Below are positions 40,140 through 48,926 of a stretch of 51,788 bases of DNA, in pieces. Source of the DNA: Nitrospirota bacterium (GTDB lineage Bacteria; Nitrospirota_A; Leptospirillia; Leptospirillales; Leptospirillaceae). Position numbers and translations under genes: made by a program. The notes beneath the pieces were generated by a model. The model was not told where the DNA came from and did no database searches. It was given only the letters and a program-made list of their open reading frames with translations. Position 1 is the stretch's first letter, and every line of letters begins with the position of its first letter. The stretch covers positions 1 to 51,788 of the forward strand of contig DAHWGX010000044.1 in assembly GCA_027335985.1 (NCBI GenBank). The letters are read 5' to 3'.

Positions 40140-41450
40140 TTGAAGAACCTGATATCAAGGATTGCCACGGTCGATGAAGGGAGGACCGCCCTCGCCAGGG
40201 TCCTCTCCCGTGGACGGGACCAGGAGGCCGGGCAGGTCCGGGCCCGGGTCTCCGAAATCATTGCCTCGGTCCGCGAAAACGGCGACAGAGCCCTCCTTTC
40301 CTGGGCCCGGACGCTCGACGGATTTTCCGGAGAGGCGAGCGACGTGGAACTTGACGGATCCTTGGCGGAGAAGGCCTGGCAAGGACTCGACCCATCGGTC
40401 CGGGAGGCCCTTCTCTTTGCCCGGGACCGGGTGACGGCCTATCACCGCCGCCTTCGGGACGGACTCCGGGACTTTCCACCGTCCAGGGAAATGGCCGGCC
40501 TCAGATGGACTCCCGTCGATCGCGCGGGCGTCTACGTCCCGGGAGGGACGGCCCTCTACCCCTCCACTGTTCTGATGACGGTCCCAGTCGCCCGGGTGGC
40601 GGGCGTCCGCGAAATCGTCGTGATCACTCCGGGAGGACCTGACGGAATCGCACCGGTCGTCCTGGCCGCCTGTCATGTGGCGGGCGTGGACCGGATCTTC
40701 CAGGTCGGGGGCGTCCACGCGATCGCCGCCCTGGCCTTCGGCACGGAGACACTTCCCGCCGTCGACCAGATCGTGGGTCCCGGAAACCGCTATGTCGCCG
40801 AGGCGAAGCGCCAGCTGTTCGGGACCATCGCCATCGACATGATCGCCGGCCCCACCGAGGTCCTGATCGTGGCGGACGCATCCACCGATCCGGCCTTCGT
40901 GGCCGCAGACCTCCTCGCACAGGCCGAGCACGACCATCAAGCTTCGGCTGTCCTTCTGACCGATTCGGAGCACCTCGCACAGAGGGTGGCCGCGGAGCTT
41001 TCGAGCCAGCTTGAAACCTTGCCCCGGCGGGAGATCGCAAGCCAATCCCTGGCTTCCTTCGGGGCCATCCTCCTTCTCCCCTCGCTGGACCTTGCCCCGG
41101 GCCTCGTGGATCTTCTGGCGCCGGAACACCTCGAACTGGCGGTCGCCAACCCCGGCGACCTCGCTGCCAGAATCAGGAACGCCGGAGCCATTTTCATGGG
41201 ATCCGGCGTTCCCGAGGCAGCCGGAGACTACTGCTTTGGCCCCAGCCACGTCCTCCCGACCAACGGAACGGCCCGCTTCTCCTCTCCCGTCTCGGTCGAG
41301 ACCTTCATGAAGCGGACGAGCCTGATTGGAGGAACCGGCTTCGACGACCGGGACCGGATACTCGAAGTGTCGGAGATCCTGGCCCGGGCCGAGGGGCTCG
41401 AGGGCCACGCGAGGTCGGCAGCCCTCCGCCGGACAGGATCCAGGCCATGA
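40140..41450 (+). CDS. hisD: Histidinol dehydrogenase
   Basis: Zinc enzyme (436 aa) that oxidises L-histidinol in two steps to L-histidine. RAGVYVPGGTALYPSTVLM (residues 130-148), GPGNRYVAEAK and AEHDHQAS with the metal/catalytic His residues are present, as is EHLELAV. The start is TTG 40140 after GGGGGAG. The 28-nt gap after hisG is the largest gap in the his operon. Confidence 0.95.
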   Translation: MKNLISRIATVDEGRTALARVLSRGRDQEAGQVRARVSEIIASVRENGDRALLSWARTLDGFSGEASDVELDGSLAEKAWQGLDPSVREALLFARDRVTAYHRRLRDGLRDFPPSREMAGLRWTPVDRAGVYVPGGTALYPSTVLMTVPVARVAGVREIVVITPGGPDGIAPVVLAACHVAGVDRIFQVGGVHAIAALAFGTETLPAVDQIVGPGNRYVAEAKRQLFGTIAIDMIAGPTEVLIVADASTDPAFVAADLLAQAEHDHQASAVLLTDSEHLAQRVAAELSSQLETLPRREIASQSLASFGAILLLPSLDLAPGLVDLLAPEHLELAVANPGDLAARIRNAGAIFMGSGVPEAAGDYCFGPSHVLPTNGTARFSSPVSVETFMKRTSLIGGTGFDDRDRILEVSEILARAEGLEGHARSAALRRTGSRP

Positions 41451-42532
41451 CCGGCGACGTCCTGACGGACTGGATCCGACCCGAGATCCGGGCCGCCTCC
41501 CCCTATTCCGTCGAAGCAGTCCCCGAAGGGGCCCTCCGGCTCGACGCCATGGAGAGCCCCTTCGACCTTCCTCCGGATTTCCACCGGAAGATGGGGGAGG
41601 AAATGGCCGGGATACCCTTGAACCGCTATCCCGACGGATCCGCCAGCGAGCTCAAGGAGCTCCTCGGCAAGACCCTTTTCGGATTGCCCCCGGACCACCT
41701 TTTCCTGGGCAATGGTTCGGACGAGATCCTTCAGAATCTTTTCCTGGCCACGCCCGGTCCCATACTTCTCTCCGAACCCACCTTCTCGATGTACCGCATC
41801 ATCGCGAAGATCGCGGGAAGGCCGGTCGCCACCGCGACCCAGTCCGAAGACCTCACCCTCGGAACGGAGGTACTGATCGAGGCGGCCCGGGAGCACCGTC
41901 CCTCCCTGATCGTTCTCTCGAGCCCGAACAATCCGACAGGCCGGGAGATTGAGGAAGAGGCGGTGGACCAGCTCTGCCGGGAGTTTTCCGGAGCCGTCCT
42001 GCTAGACGAGGCCTACTTCCCCTTTTCCGGACGGACGCTCCTCTCCCTCCGGCGGCGACACCCCCGCCTCATGATTCTCCGGACCCTTTCCAAGATGGGA
42101 CTCGCGGCCCTCCGGCTCGGCATCCTCGCGGCCGACCCCCGGATCGTGGCCGAGCTCGAGAAGGTCCGTCTCCCCTACAACCTGAATCTGCTGACCCAGA
42201 GGGCGGCCACCCTCGTCTGCCGCGAATTCCTTCCGGTCCTGGAAGCCCAGGTCCGATCCATCGTCGTCCTCCGGGAAGACCTTCGCCGCTCCCTCTCCTC
42301 CCTTCCGGGGGTCGAGCCTCTTCCGTCTTCTGCAAACTTTCTCCTCATACGGATCGAAGGGAAGGATCCGGCCGAGGTCGCCCGCGGCCTGGCGGAGCGC
42401 GGTATCCTCGTCCGGGACGTCAGCCGGCAACACCCCCTCCTGGCGGGCTGCCTGCGGGTCACGATCGGCACCGCCCAGGAAAACGAGCGATTCACCGGGG
42501 CCCTCGCCCTCATCCTGAAAGGAATTCCATGA
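41447..42532 (+). CDS. hisC: Histidinol-phosphate aminotransferase
   Basis: PLP-dependent transaminase (361 aa) acting on imidazole acetol phosphate. LNRYPDGSASELK, SSPNNPTG near residues 163-170, LLDEAYFPF and the PLP-lysine motif TLSKMGLAALRLG are readable. ATGA overlap with hisD. Other substrates such as aromatic amino acids are possible but the position in the operon fixes the main role. Confidence 0.94.
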   Translation: MTGDVLTDWIRPEIRAASPYSVEAVPEGALRLDAMESPFDLPPDFHRKMGEEMAGIPLNRYPDGSASELKELLGKTLFGLPPDHLFLGNGSDEILQNLFLATPGPILLSEPTFSMYRIIAKIAGRPVATATQSEDLTLGTEVLIEAAREHRPSLIVLSSPNNPTGREIEEEAVDQLCREFSGAVLLDEAYFPFSGRTLLSLRRRHPRLMILRTLSKMGLAALRLGILAADPRIVAELEKVRLPYNLNLLTQRAATLVCREFLPVLEAQVRSIVVLREDLRRSLSSLPGVEPLPSSANFLLIRIEGKDPAEVARGLAERGILVRDVSRQHPLLAGCLRVTIGTAQENERFTGALALILKGIP

Positions 42533-43146
42533 GCGACACCCTTTCCCGGGAGCCGGATCAGCGCAAGGCCTCCCTCTCCCGCCACACGCGGGAGACGAAA
42601 ATCGACGGAACCCTTCTCCTGGAGGGGACGGGCAAGGCCGAGGTCGCCACCGGAATGCCCTTCTTCGACCATCTTCTCGACCAGCTGGGCCGCCATGGCC
42701 TTTTCGACCTCACCCTTCGCGCCGAAGGAGATCTGGAAGTGGACTGGCATCACACGGTGGAGGATACCGGACTTCTCCTGGGAAGCCTGCTCGACTCCGC
42801 CCTGGGAGACCGCGCCGGAATCAACCGCTACGGCTTCTTTTACGCCCCTCTGGACGAGGCTCTGGCCCGGGTGGTGATCGACCTCTCCGGGCGCCCCTTC
42901 CTGGTCTATGACCTGCCGGCCGACCGGGGAGAACGGATCCGGGACTTCGACCTCGACCTCCTGGAGGATTTCTTCCAGGCGCTGACCCAGAAGGGCCGGT
43001 TCACGATGCACCTTCACCTCCTCTCTGGCCGGAACAGCCATCACAAGGCGGAAGCGGTGTTCAAGGCCTTCGCTCGGGCGCTTCGGATGGCCGTGGCCCA
43101 GGACCCCCGCCAGCCGGGAATCCCGTCGACAAAGGGCCGTCTCTGA
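42529..43146 (+). CDS. hisB: Imidazoleglycerol-phosphate dehydratase
   Basis: Mn-dependent dehydratase (205 aa), here mono-functional without the N-terminal phosphatase domain of enterobacteria. The metal-binding His motifs FFDHLLDQLGRHG, WHHTVEDTG and NSHHKAEAVFK are intact. ATGA overlap with hisC and TGATG junction with hisH. A histidinol-phosphate phosphatase is not seen in the operon. Confidence 0.95.
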   Translation: MSDTLSREPDQRKASLSRHTRETKIDGTLLLEGTGKAEVATGMPFFDHLLDQLGRHGLFDLTLRAEGDLEVDWHHTVEDTGLLLGSLLDSALGDRAGINRYGFFYAPLDEALARVVIDLSGRPFLVYDLPADRGERIRDFDLDLLEDFFQALTQKGRFTMHLHLLSGRNSHHKAEAVFKAFARALRMAVAQDPRQPGIPSTKGRL

Positions 43147-43772
43147 TGGGAGCCGCCCCCCGCACAGCGGTCATCGACTACGGCATGGGCAACATCCATT
43201 CCGTTTCCAAGGCCCTTGAGGCAACCGGACACAAGGTGCGGATCCTCAGCCATCCCGATGCGGCCTTCGAAGACTTCGCCCCCTCCCACCTCGTACTGCC
43301 CGGGGTCGGGGCCTTCGGGGAAGGGCTCGGTCGCCTCGAAAAGGCGGGATGGATCCCCCTCCTCCGCCACTGGATCGGGGAGGACAAGCCGTTTCTGGGA
43401 ATCTGCCTCGGCATGCAGCTCCTCTTCGGAGAAAGCCACGAGTTCGGAACCCACCGGGGCCTGGAAATCTTCTCCGGATCGGTTGTCTCCTTCGATCCGG
43501 GGCAGGGGAAGGTCCCACAGATCGGCTGGAACGAGGTCCGGAGGACCATCGACCATCCCCTCTGGAGGGGACTTCCTCCCGAGCCGGATTTCTACTTCGT
43601 CCATTCTTTCCATGTGCGGACCTCCGACCGGTCGATCATCCTCGGAGAAACCCTTTACCAGGACCCATACCCGTCCTTCGTGGGACGCTCCCGCGTCACG
43701 GCTGTCCAGTTTCATCCGGAAAAGAGCCAGCGGACGGGTCTGGCCCTCCTCAAAAACTTTGGAGCCCTCTGA
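43146..43772 (+). CDS. hisH: Imidazole glycerol phosphate synthase, glutaminase subunit HisH
   Basis: Class I glutamine amidotransferase (208 aa) that feeds ammonia to HisF. YGMGN near residues 12-16, the nucleophile elbow GICLGMQLLF with its Cys near residue 88 and the catalytic FHPEKS near residue 189 form the triad. It shares single-base stop/start junctions with hisB and hisA. Confidence 0.95.
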   Translation: MGAAPRTAVIDYGMGNIHSVSKALEATGHKVRILSHPDAAFEDFAPSHLVLPGVGAFGEGLGRLEKAGWIPLLRHWIGEDKPFLGICLGMQLLFGESHEFGTHRGLEIFSGSVVSFDPGQGKVPQIGWNEVRRTIDHPLWRGLPPEPDFYFVHSFHVRTSDRSIILGETLYQDPYPSFVGRSRVTAVQFHPEKSQRTGLALLKNFGAL

Positions 43773-44512
43773 TGGAGATCTATCCCGCGATCGACCTCAG
43801 GGAGGGGCTGGTCGTCCGGCTCACCCAGGGTGATTTCGAACGCTCCACCGTCTATGGAACCGACCCGGCGGCCGTCGCCGCCTCCTTTGCCCGACAGGGG
43901 GCGAGGTGGCTCCATGTAGTGGACCTCGACGGAGCCAAGACCGGCGTCGTATCCAATCTCCCGGCCATCGAGCGGATCGTTGCCGCCTTCCCCGGCAAAG
44001 TCCAGCTGGGAGGAGGCATCCGGACGCCCGAAACCGCCGCACTCTATCTCGAGCGGGGCGTGGAGCGGCTCGTCCTGGGAACCGGAGCCCTGACCGACCC
44101 TCCCTTTCTCGAGGCCATGCTCAGCCGTCACCCCGGACGCTTTTACGTGGGTCTCGACGTCAGGAACGACCGGATCGCGGTCTCGGGATGGCTGGGAGAG
44201 GCGGAGGGAAATCCTCGCGACACCATGGCCGACCTGGCCGACCGGGGGGTAGCCGGATTCGTCTACACCGACATCCTGAAGGACGGCATGCTCTCTGGCC
44301 CCAATCTTCCCGTCTACCGGGAACTCGTCCGAACACTCCCCGTTCCGGTCGTGGCAAGCGGCGGCATCGGGAGCCTCGCCGACCTCCGGGATCTCCGGGA
44401 AAGCGGCGTCGCGGGGGCCATCGTCGGCCGGGCCCTCTACACCGGAGCGGTGGACCTTTCAAAGGCGCTGTCCCTGACCGGAACCCCCGTCCCCGGAGAT
44501 CCGGCATGCTGA
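43772..44512 (+). CDS. hisA: ProFAR isomerase HisA
   Basis: TIM-barrel isomerase (246 aa) of the fourth histidine step. PAIDLREGLVVRL with its catalytic Asp near residue 8, LGGGIRT, and the second phosphate site VASGGIGSLADL are present; the second catalytic Asp is in YTDILKDGM. ATG 43772 shares a base with the hisH stop; the long frame upstream is a read-through. It overlaps hisF by 7 nt. Confidence 0.95.
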   Translation: MEIYPAIDLREGLVVRLTQGDFERSTVYGTDPAAVAASFARQGARWLHVVDLDGAKTGVVSNLPAIERIVAAFPGKVQLGGGIRTPETAALYLERGVERLVLGTGALTDPPFLEAMLSRHPGRFYVGLDVRNDRIAVSGWLGEAEGNPRDTMADLADRGVAGFVYTDILKDGMLSGPNLPVYRELVRTLPVPVVASGGIGSLADLRDLRESGVAGAIVGRALYTGAVDLSKALSLTGTPVPGDPAC

Positions 44513-45288
44513 AGAAGAGGATCATCCCCTGCCTCGACATGAAGGGGGGACGGGTGGTGAAGGGCGTCTGCTTCGAGGCGCTCCGGGATGCGGGCGACCC
44601 GGTCGAGACAGCCGCCCTCTATGACCGCCTGGGCGCAGACGAACTCTGTTTTCTCGACATCGGAGCCTCGGTGGAAAACAGGGGGACCCTCTTCGAAATC
44701 GTGGAAAGGACGGCCAGCCGTGTCTTCCTTCCCCTGACCGTGGGCGGCGGGATCCGCTCCGTGGAAGAAATCCGGCGGGCCCTGAACTGCGGGGCCGACA
44801 AGGTCTCCCTGAATTCGGCGGCCCTGGCCAACCCGTCCCTCCTGACGGAGGGCGCCCTCCGCTTCGGCTCCCAGTGCATCGTCCTGGCGGTCGACGTGAA
44901 GCGCGAGGGAGGATCGTGGCGTGTTTACTCCCACGGGGGTACCCGCCCCACCAGCCGGGACGCCATCGAATGGATCGTGGAGGGGGTCCGTGCGGGGGCC
45001 GGGGAGATCCTGCTGACCTCCATGGACCGGGACGGAACGGGAGAGGGCTACGACATAGCCCTTCTCGAAACGGTAAGCCGGGCGGCGGAGGTCCCCCTGA
45101 TCGCCTCCGGCGGGGCGGGAACGATGGACGATTTCCGAAAGGCTTTCGACGCCGGAGCCGACGCGGCCCTCGCGGCAAGTCTCTTTCACTTCGGAACCGT
45201 CGATCTCCGGGACCTCAGGCGGACCCTTTACAATGGCGGAGCGCCGGTAAGGCCCCCCTTGCCCGACCTCCCGGAGGATCTCCCATGA
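44506..45288 (+). CDS. hisF: Imidazole glycerol phosphate synthase, cyclase subunit HisF
   Basis: TIM-barrel cyclase (260 aa) that uses HisH-derived ammonia to make IGP and AICAR. RIIPCLDMKGGRVVKG with catalytic Asp11, TVGGGIRSVEEI, and LTSMDRDGTGEGYD with the second catalytic Asp are typical. ATG 44506 lies in the hisA end; its own stop overlaps hisIE by ATGA. The normally DITAS segment reads DIGAS. Confidence 0.95.
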   Translation: MLKKRIIPCLDMKGGRVVKGVCFEALRDAGDPVETAALYDRLGADELCFLDIGASVENRGTLFEIVERTASRVFLPLTVGGGIRSVEEIRRALNCGADKVSLNSAALANPSLLTEGALRFGSQCIVLAVDVKREGGSWRVYSHGGTRPTSRDAIEWIVEGVRAGAGEILLTSMDRDGTGEGYDIALLETVSRAAEVPLIASGGAGTMDDFRKAFDAGADAALAASLFHFGTVDLRDLRRTLYNGGAPVRPPLPDLPEDLP

Positions 45289-45980
45289 GCGCCGACCTCA
45301 AGACCCCTGATCTCTTCCCCGACGACCACTCCCTCGTCCCGGCCGTCGTCCAGAACGCTTCCTCCGGCAAGGTCCTCATGGTGGGGTACATGAACCGCGA
45401 GGCCCTCGACCGCACCCTCAACACGGGACGGGTCACCTTCTTCAGCCGTTCGAAGGGCCGGCTCTGGACCAAGGGCGAGAGCTCCGGACATTTTCTCGGG
45501 CTCCAGGAAATCCGCTGGGACTGTGACGCCGACGCGCTCCTGGTCCTGGCCCGTCCGGAGGGACCGACCTGCCACACCGGAACCGAGAGCTGCTTCGACG
45601 GACGGGTCCTCTTCCGCCGGGAAGGGCCCAAGCCCTCCTTCGAAACCCTCGACACCCTCGCGGCCGTCATACGGGCGCGGCGCGCGGAAAGCCCCGAAAC
45701 CTCCTACGTCAGCCGCCTTCTGTCCGGTCCCAGAAGCGCCCTCCTCAAAAAGCTGGTGGAGGAGTCGGCGGAGGTCCTCGCCGCGGTCTACGAGGAAAAC
45801 ACGGCGGCCGTCCGCTCCGAAATGGCCGACCTTCTCTTCCATCTCCTGGTCACCATGGAGCGGACCGGGACTGGATGGGATGCCGTCATGGAGGAGCTCG
45901 ATAACCGGACCGGCAGGGGCGGGCTGGCCGAAAAAAGGGACCGCACGAAAAAAACCCCGTACACACAGGAGTCCCCATGA
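45285..45980 (+). CDS. hisIE: Bifunctional phosphoribosyl-AMP cyclohydrolase / phosphoribosyl-ATP pyrophosphatase
   Basis: Fusion enzyme (231 aa) for the second and third steps of histidine synthesis. The N-terminal HisI domain has WDCDADALL and the zinc-binding CHTGTESCF near residues 98-106. The C-terminal HisE domain (from about residue 120) has KLVEESAEVLAAVYE and SEMADLLFHLLV with its acidic metal ligands. The fused form completes the operon. ATGA overlap with the HIT gene. Confidence 0.94.
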   Translation: MSADLKTPDLFPDDHSLVPAVVQNASSGKVLMVGYMNREALDRTLNTGRVTFFSRSKGRLWTKGESSGHFLGLQEIRWDCDADALLVLARPEGPTCHTGTESCFDGRVLFRREGPKPSFETLDTLAAVIRARRAESPETSYVSRLLSGPRSALLKKLVEESAEVLAAVYEENTAAVRSEMADLLFHLLVTMERTGTGWDAVMEELDNRTGRGGLAEKRDRTKKTPYTQESP

Positions 45981-46339
45981 CCCGGTCCGATCCCGACTGC
46001 CTCTTCTGCCGCATCCTCCAGGGCGAAATACCCGCCACCGTCCTCGGCCGCTCCGACCGCTCCCTGGTCATCGCCGACATCGCCCCCCAGGCCCCCCTTC
46101 ACGCGCTGGTCATTCCCAGACGCCATGCCGTCGACATCGGAGCCTTCATGGCAGGATCGGACGCGGAGGCGGAGCTCGCCGACCTGATCGCCCAGGCCTT
46201 GGCCCTCGCGAAGGAAAAAAAAATCGACCGGACGGGATACCGGCTGGCGATCAACACCGGATCCGACGGGGGGCAGACGGTCGGCCACCTCCACATCCAT
46301 CTCCTGGCCGGACGTCCCATGGGCTGGCCGCCAGGGTGA
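45977..46339 (+). CDS. HIT family nucleotide-binding protein (HinT-like)
   Basis: Histidine-triad protein (120 aa), usually a purine nucleoside phosphoramidase. It has CLFCRILQGEIP with a CxxC pair at residues 8-11, HALVIPRRH and the triad HLHIHLLAGR near residues 103-112. It is translationally coupled to hisIE by ATGA, and HIT genes are often found after histidine or purine genes. The next gene has its own promoter. Confidence 0.9.
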   Translation: MTRSDPDCLFCRILQGEIPATVLGRSDRSLVIADIAPQAPLHALVIPRRHAVDIGAFMAGSDAEAELADLIAQALALAKEKKIDRTGYRLAINTGSDGGQTVGHLHIHLLAGRPMGWPPG

Positions 46340-46345
46340 GGTTCT

Positions 46346-46374
46346 TTGACAAAAGGCGTGATTAGGGATAGAAT
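46346..46374 (+). promoter_or_regulatory. Strong sigma-70 promoter of rpsU
   Basis: A perfect TTGACA (46346-46351), 17 bases and TAGAAT (46369-46374, five of six) lie 41 nt before rpsU and start the macromolecular synthesis operon. Confidence 0.68.
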
Positions 46375-46415
46375 AAACAGTCTTGGTTTATCCCACAAAC
46401 GGAGGAGCTTTATTT

Positions 46416-46613
46416 ATGACAGGTGTACGGGTCAAGGAAAACGAATCTTTTGAGAGCGCCCTCAAGCGCTTCAAGAAGCAGTGCGAAAAAGCGGGCATTC
46501 TCTCGGACGTCAAGAAAAGGGAGCACTACGAAAAACCCTCCGTCCGCCGGAAGAAGAAAGCTCTGGCCGCCCGGAAGAAGGCCCTCAAGCGGGCCCGTCT
46601 GGCCGTTCGCTGA
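46416..46613 (+). CDS. rpsU: 30S ribosomal protein S21
   Basis: Small basic protein of the 30S subunit (65 aa). [24 protein letters not shown] opens it and [14 protein letters not shown] closes the conserved part; the tail is Arg/Lys-rich. GGAGGAG lies before the ATG. It heads the rpsU-yqeY-dnaG-rpoD operon. Confidence 0.95.
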   Translation: MTGVRVKENESFESALKRFKKQCEKAGILSDVKKREHYEKPSVRRKKKALAARKKALKRARLAVR

Positions 46614-46654
46614 GCGACGACCTTCAGGATTCACACAGGGAAAGGTCACTCGCC

Positions 46655-47107
46655 TTGGGACTCCGCGAACAGATCCTCGATCACCAGAAAGAAAGCCTCC
46701 GGGCAAGGGACTCCGCCCGTCTTTCCGTTCTTCGTCTCCTGATGGCGCAGATCAAGAACAGGGAGATCGAGAAGGGAAAGGGCGCCGTCCTGACCGATGA
46801 GGAAATCGTCGAAACCATCGCCTCCATGATCCGGAAGATGGACGAATCCATCGAGGGATTCGAAAAGGGAGGCCGCCCGGATCTCGCGGAGAAGGAACGC
46901 GCCGAAAAGACCATCCTCTCCGCCTATCTTCCAGAACCGCTTTCCGACTCCGACCTCGACCGGCTGGTTTCGGAGGCCGTCAGGGAGACCGGGGCCTCCG
47001 GTCCCAAAGGGATGGGGGCGGTGATGCAGTGGCTCGCCCCCCGGACGAAGGGTCGGGCTGACAACCGGGTCGTCAGCCAAAAAGTCAAGGCGGCGCTGGG
47101 ATCCTGA
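46655..47107 (+). CDS. yqeY: GatB/YqeY domain protein
   Basis: Small helical protein (150 aa) related to the tail domain of GatB; its role in tRNA or amidotransferase biology is not settled. GLREQILDHQKESLRARDSARL, then QIKNREIEKGKG and the C-terminal GAVMQWLAPRTKGRAD match the family. The frame continues upstream; TTG 46655, nine bases after AAAGG, gives the family length. It is inserted between rpsU and dnaG. Confidence 0.88.
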   Translation: MGLREQILDHQKESLRARDSARLSVLRLLMAQIKNREIEKGKGAVLTDEEIVETIASMIRKMDESIEGFEKGGRPDLAEKERAEKTILSAYLPEPLSDSDLDRLVSEAVRETGASGPKGMGAVMQWLAPRTKGRADNRVVSQKVKAALGS

Positions 47108-47179
47108 GTATGATCCCGCCCGGAGGGTCGGGTGGAAGGGGCTTCTGCTTCCTTCGGCCCCAATCGATCGGATCGCACA

Positions 47180-48916
47180 ATGGCGGATGAGTGGGTCGAG
47201 TCGGTCCGGCGCGCAACCGATCTGGCAGAGATCGCCTCGCGCTATGTCAACCTCAGGAAACGCGGCCAAAAATGGGTGGGGCTCTGCCCGTTCCATGACG
47301 AAAAATCTCCCTCGTTTCAAATCGATCCAGACAAACAGCTCTACTACTGCTTTGGATGTCACGCCGGAGGAGATGTCTTTCGCCTGGTCGAAAAACTTGA
47401 GCACAAGTCTTTCGGCGAGGTGGTTCGCCTCCTCTCGGCCGAGGCCGGCATCCCTGTGCCCGAAAGGGGGACGACGGAGGATCGGGATCGTCGCGACCGT
47501 TTCCGGCAGGCCATGCTCCTGGCCGAGAGGATCTACCGCCGGGCCCTGTCCGCTCCCGAAGGCCAGGAGGCCCGCCTTTACCTTACGAAGGACCGCGGCC
47601 TGACCGAAGAGACCATTGACCGTTTCGGCCTCGGATGGGCCGGTGGATCGTCTGTCCTCTCCGCCGCCTGTTCAAGGGCCGACAAGACACTCCCACCGGC
47701 TCCGGAAGGTCTGGCGACCATCTTCGAGCAGGCGGGAATGATCCGAAAGGGTGTCTCCGGAACGGGGGATCTTTTCCGGAATCGGGTCATGATCCCGATT
47801 CGGGAGCGGCCGGGAGCGGCGCCTACCGGCTTTGGAGGCCGACTGATCGAAGCCGGGTCGCGCTTCCCCAAGTACCTGAACTCGGCCGAGTCTCCCTACT
47901 TCCGTAAGAGGGAGATCCTCTTTGGCCTCGACCAGGCTTCGGAGACCCTGACGCGGGAGGGACGCGCCCTGGTGGTCGAAGGATACTTCGATGTGATGCG
48001 CCTCTCCCAGGAAGGCGTCGGAGGCGTCGTGGCCCCCCTGGGGACCGCGCTCGGCCCCGCCCATGTCTCGACGCTCAAGAGGCACGCCCGGGAGGTCGTC
48101 CTTCTCTTCGACGGCGACCGGGCAGGCCGGGATGCTGCCGTCCGGATCATCAGCCGGTTCCTCTGGGATCCCGACCTCCAGTTCCGGGCCATCTGGCTTC
48201 CGGATGGCGTGGATCCCGACCAGTGGGTCGGCCGGGAGGGGGGCTCCGGAGTTCGGAGGGCCCTCGACGGAGCCCTTCCCATGGGAGATTTCGTCCTCGA
48301 CTGGCTCGCCGCCTCCCTCGACCGTGTCCGGAAGAACCCCGGAGGAGAGGGCAAGGCCGCCCTGGTCGCTGATTTTCTCTCCATGGTGCGGGCCTTCCCG
48401 GACCTCGAGGTCCAGGAACAGCTACTGGAGAGAGGCGCCATCCTTCTCGAAACCATGAAGGACCTTCTGGCCATGCAGCTTCTCTCCGGAGAATCCGTCC
48501 CCTCCCGGGAAAAGGGCAGACCGGCCGAAGACGGTCCGGCGGCCCTGAACAACCGGGGGCTGGCCTGGCGCAACATCCTCGTCGAACTGGCTCGACTCTG
48601 GCTCGACGGGGGGGTCCCTCATCCGAAGGATCTCTGGAAACGGGAGGACTTTTCCTTTATCGACGATCCGTCCCTCGCGGAGGTTCTCGATGGCCTCTGG
48701 GCCCTTGAAAAATCTCCCTCCGACGGTCTCCACGATCTTCTCAGGAAGGATCCTTTTCTCTGGAGCCAATGGTATGACCTGCCTTCCGACCCGGGGTCCC
48801 GGCAGGTGCGCCTCGACGACATCACCGTGGCGATTCGCCGCCTGTCTCGAAAAAATGCCCGCCGAGCACCGTCCCGGATGGAAGGACAGGGCGCGGACAT
48901 GCAAAACGCGTATTAA
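47180..48916 (+). CDS. dnaG: DNA primase
   Basis: Makes RNA primers for replication (578 aa from ATG 47180). A CHC2 zinc-binding domain (CPFH ... CFGC, residues 36-62), then the RNA-polymerase core with GFGGRLIEAGSRFPKYLNS, the Toprim motifs VVEGYFDVM and FDGDRAGRDA, and a C-terminal helicase-binding domain. A GTG at 47132 with GGAGGG upstream would add 16 residues; the family N-terminus favours ATG 47180. rpoD follows after 10 nt. Confidence 0.93.
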   Translation: MADEWVESVRRATDLAEIASRYVNLRKRGQKWVGLCPFHDEKSPSFQIDPDKQLYYCFGCHAGGDVFRLVEKLEHKSFGEVVRLLSAEAGIPVPERGTTEDRDRRDRFRQAMLLAERIYRRALSAPEGQEARLYLTKDRGLTEETIDRFGLGWAGGSSVLSAACSRADKTLPPAPEGLATIFEQAGMIRKGVSGTGDLFRNRVMIPIRERPGAAPTGFGGRLIEAGSRFPKYLNSAESPYFRKREILFGLDQASETLTREGRALVVEGYFDVMRLSQEGVGGVVAPLGTALGPAHVSTLKRHAREVVLLFDGDRAGRDAAVRIISRFLWDPDLQFRAIWLPDGVDPDQWVGREGGSGVRRALDGALPMGDFVLDWLAASLDRVRKNPGGEGKAALVADFLSMVRAFPDLEVQEQLLERGAILLETMKDLLAMQLLSGESVPSREKGRPAEDGPAALNNRGLAWRNILVELARLWLDGGVPHPKDLWKREDFSFIDDPSLAEVLDGLWALEKSPSDGLHDLLRKDPFLWSQWYDLPSDPGSRQVRLDDITVAIRRLSRKNARRAPSRMEGQGADMQNAY

Positions 48917-48926
48917 GGGAGATTGA

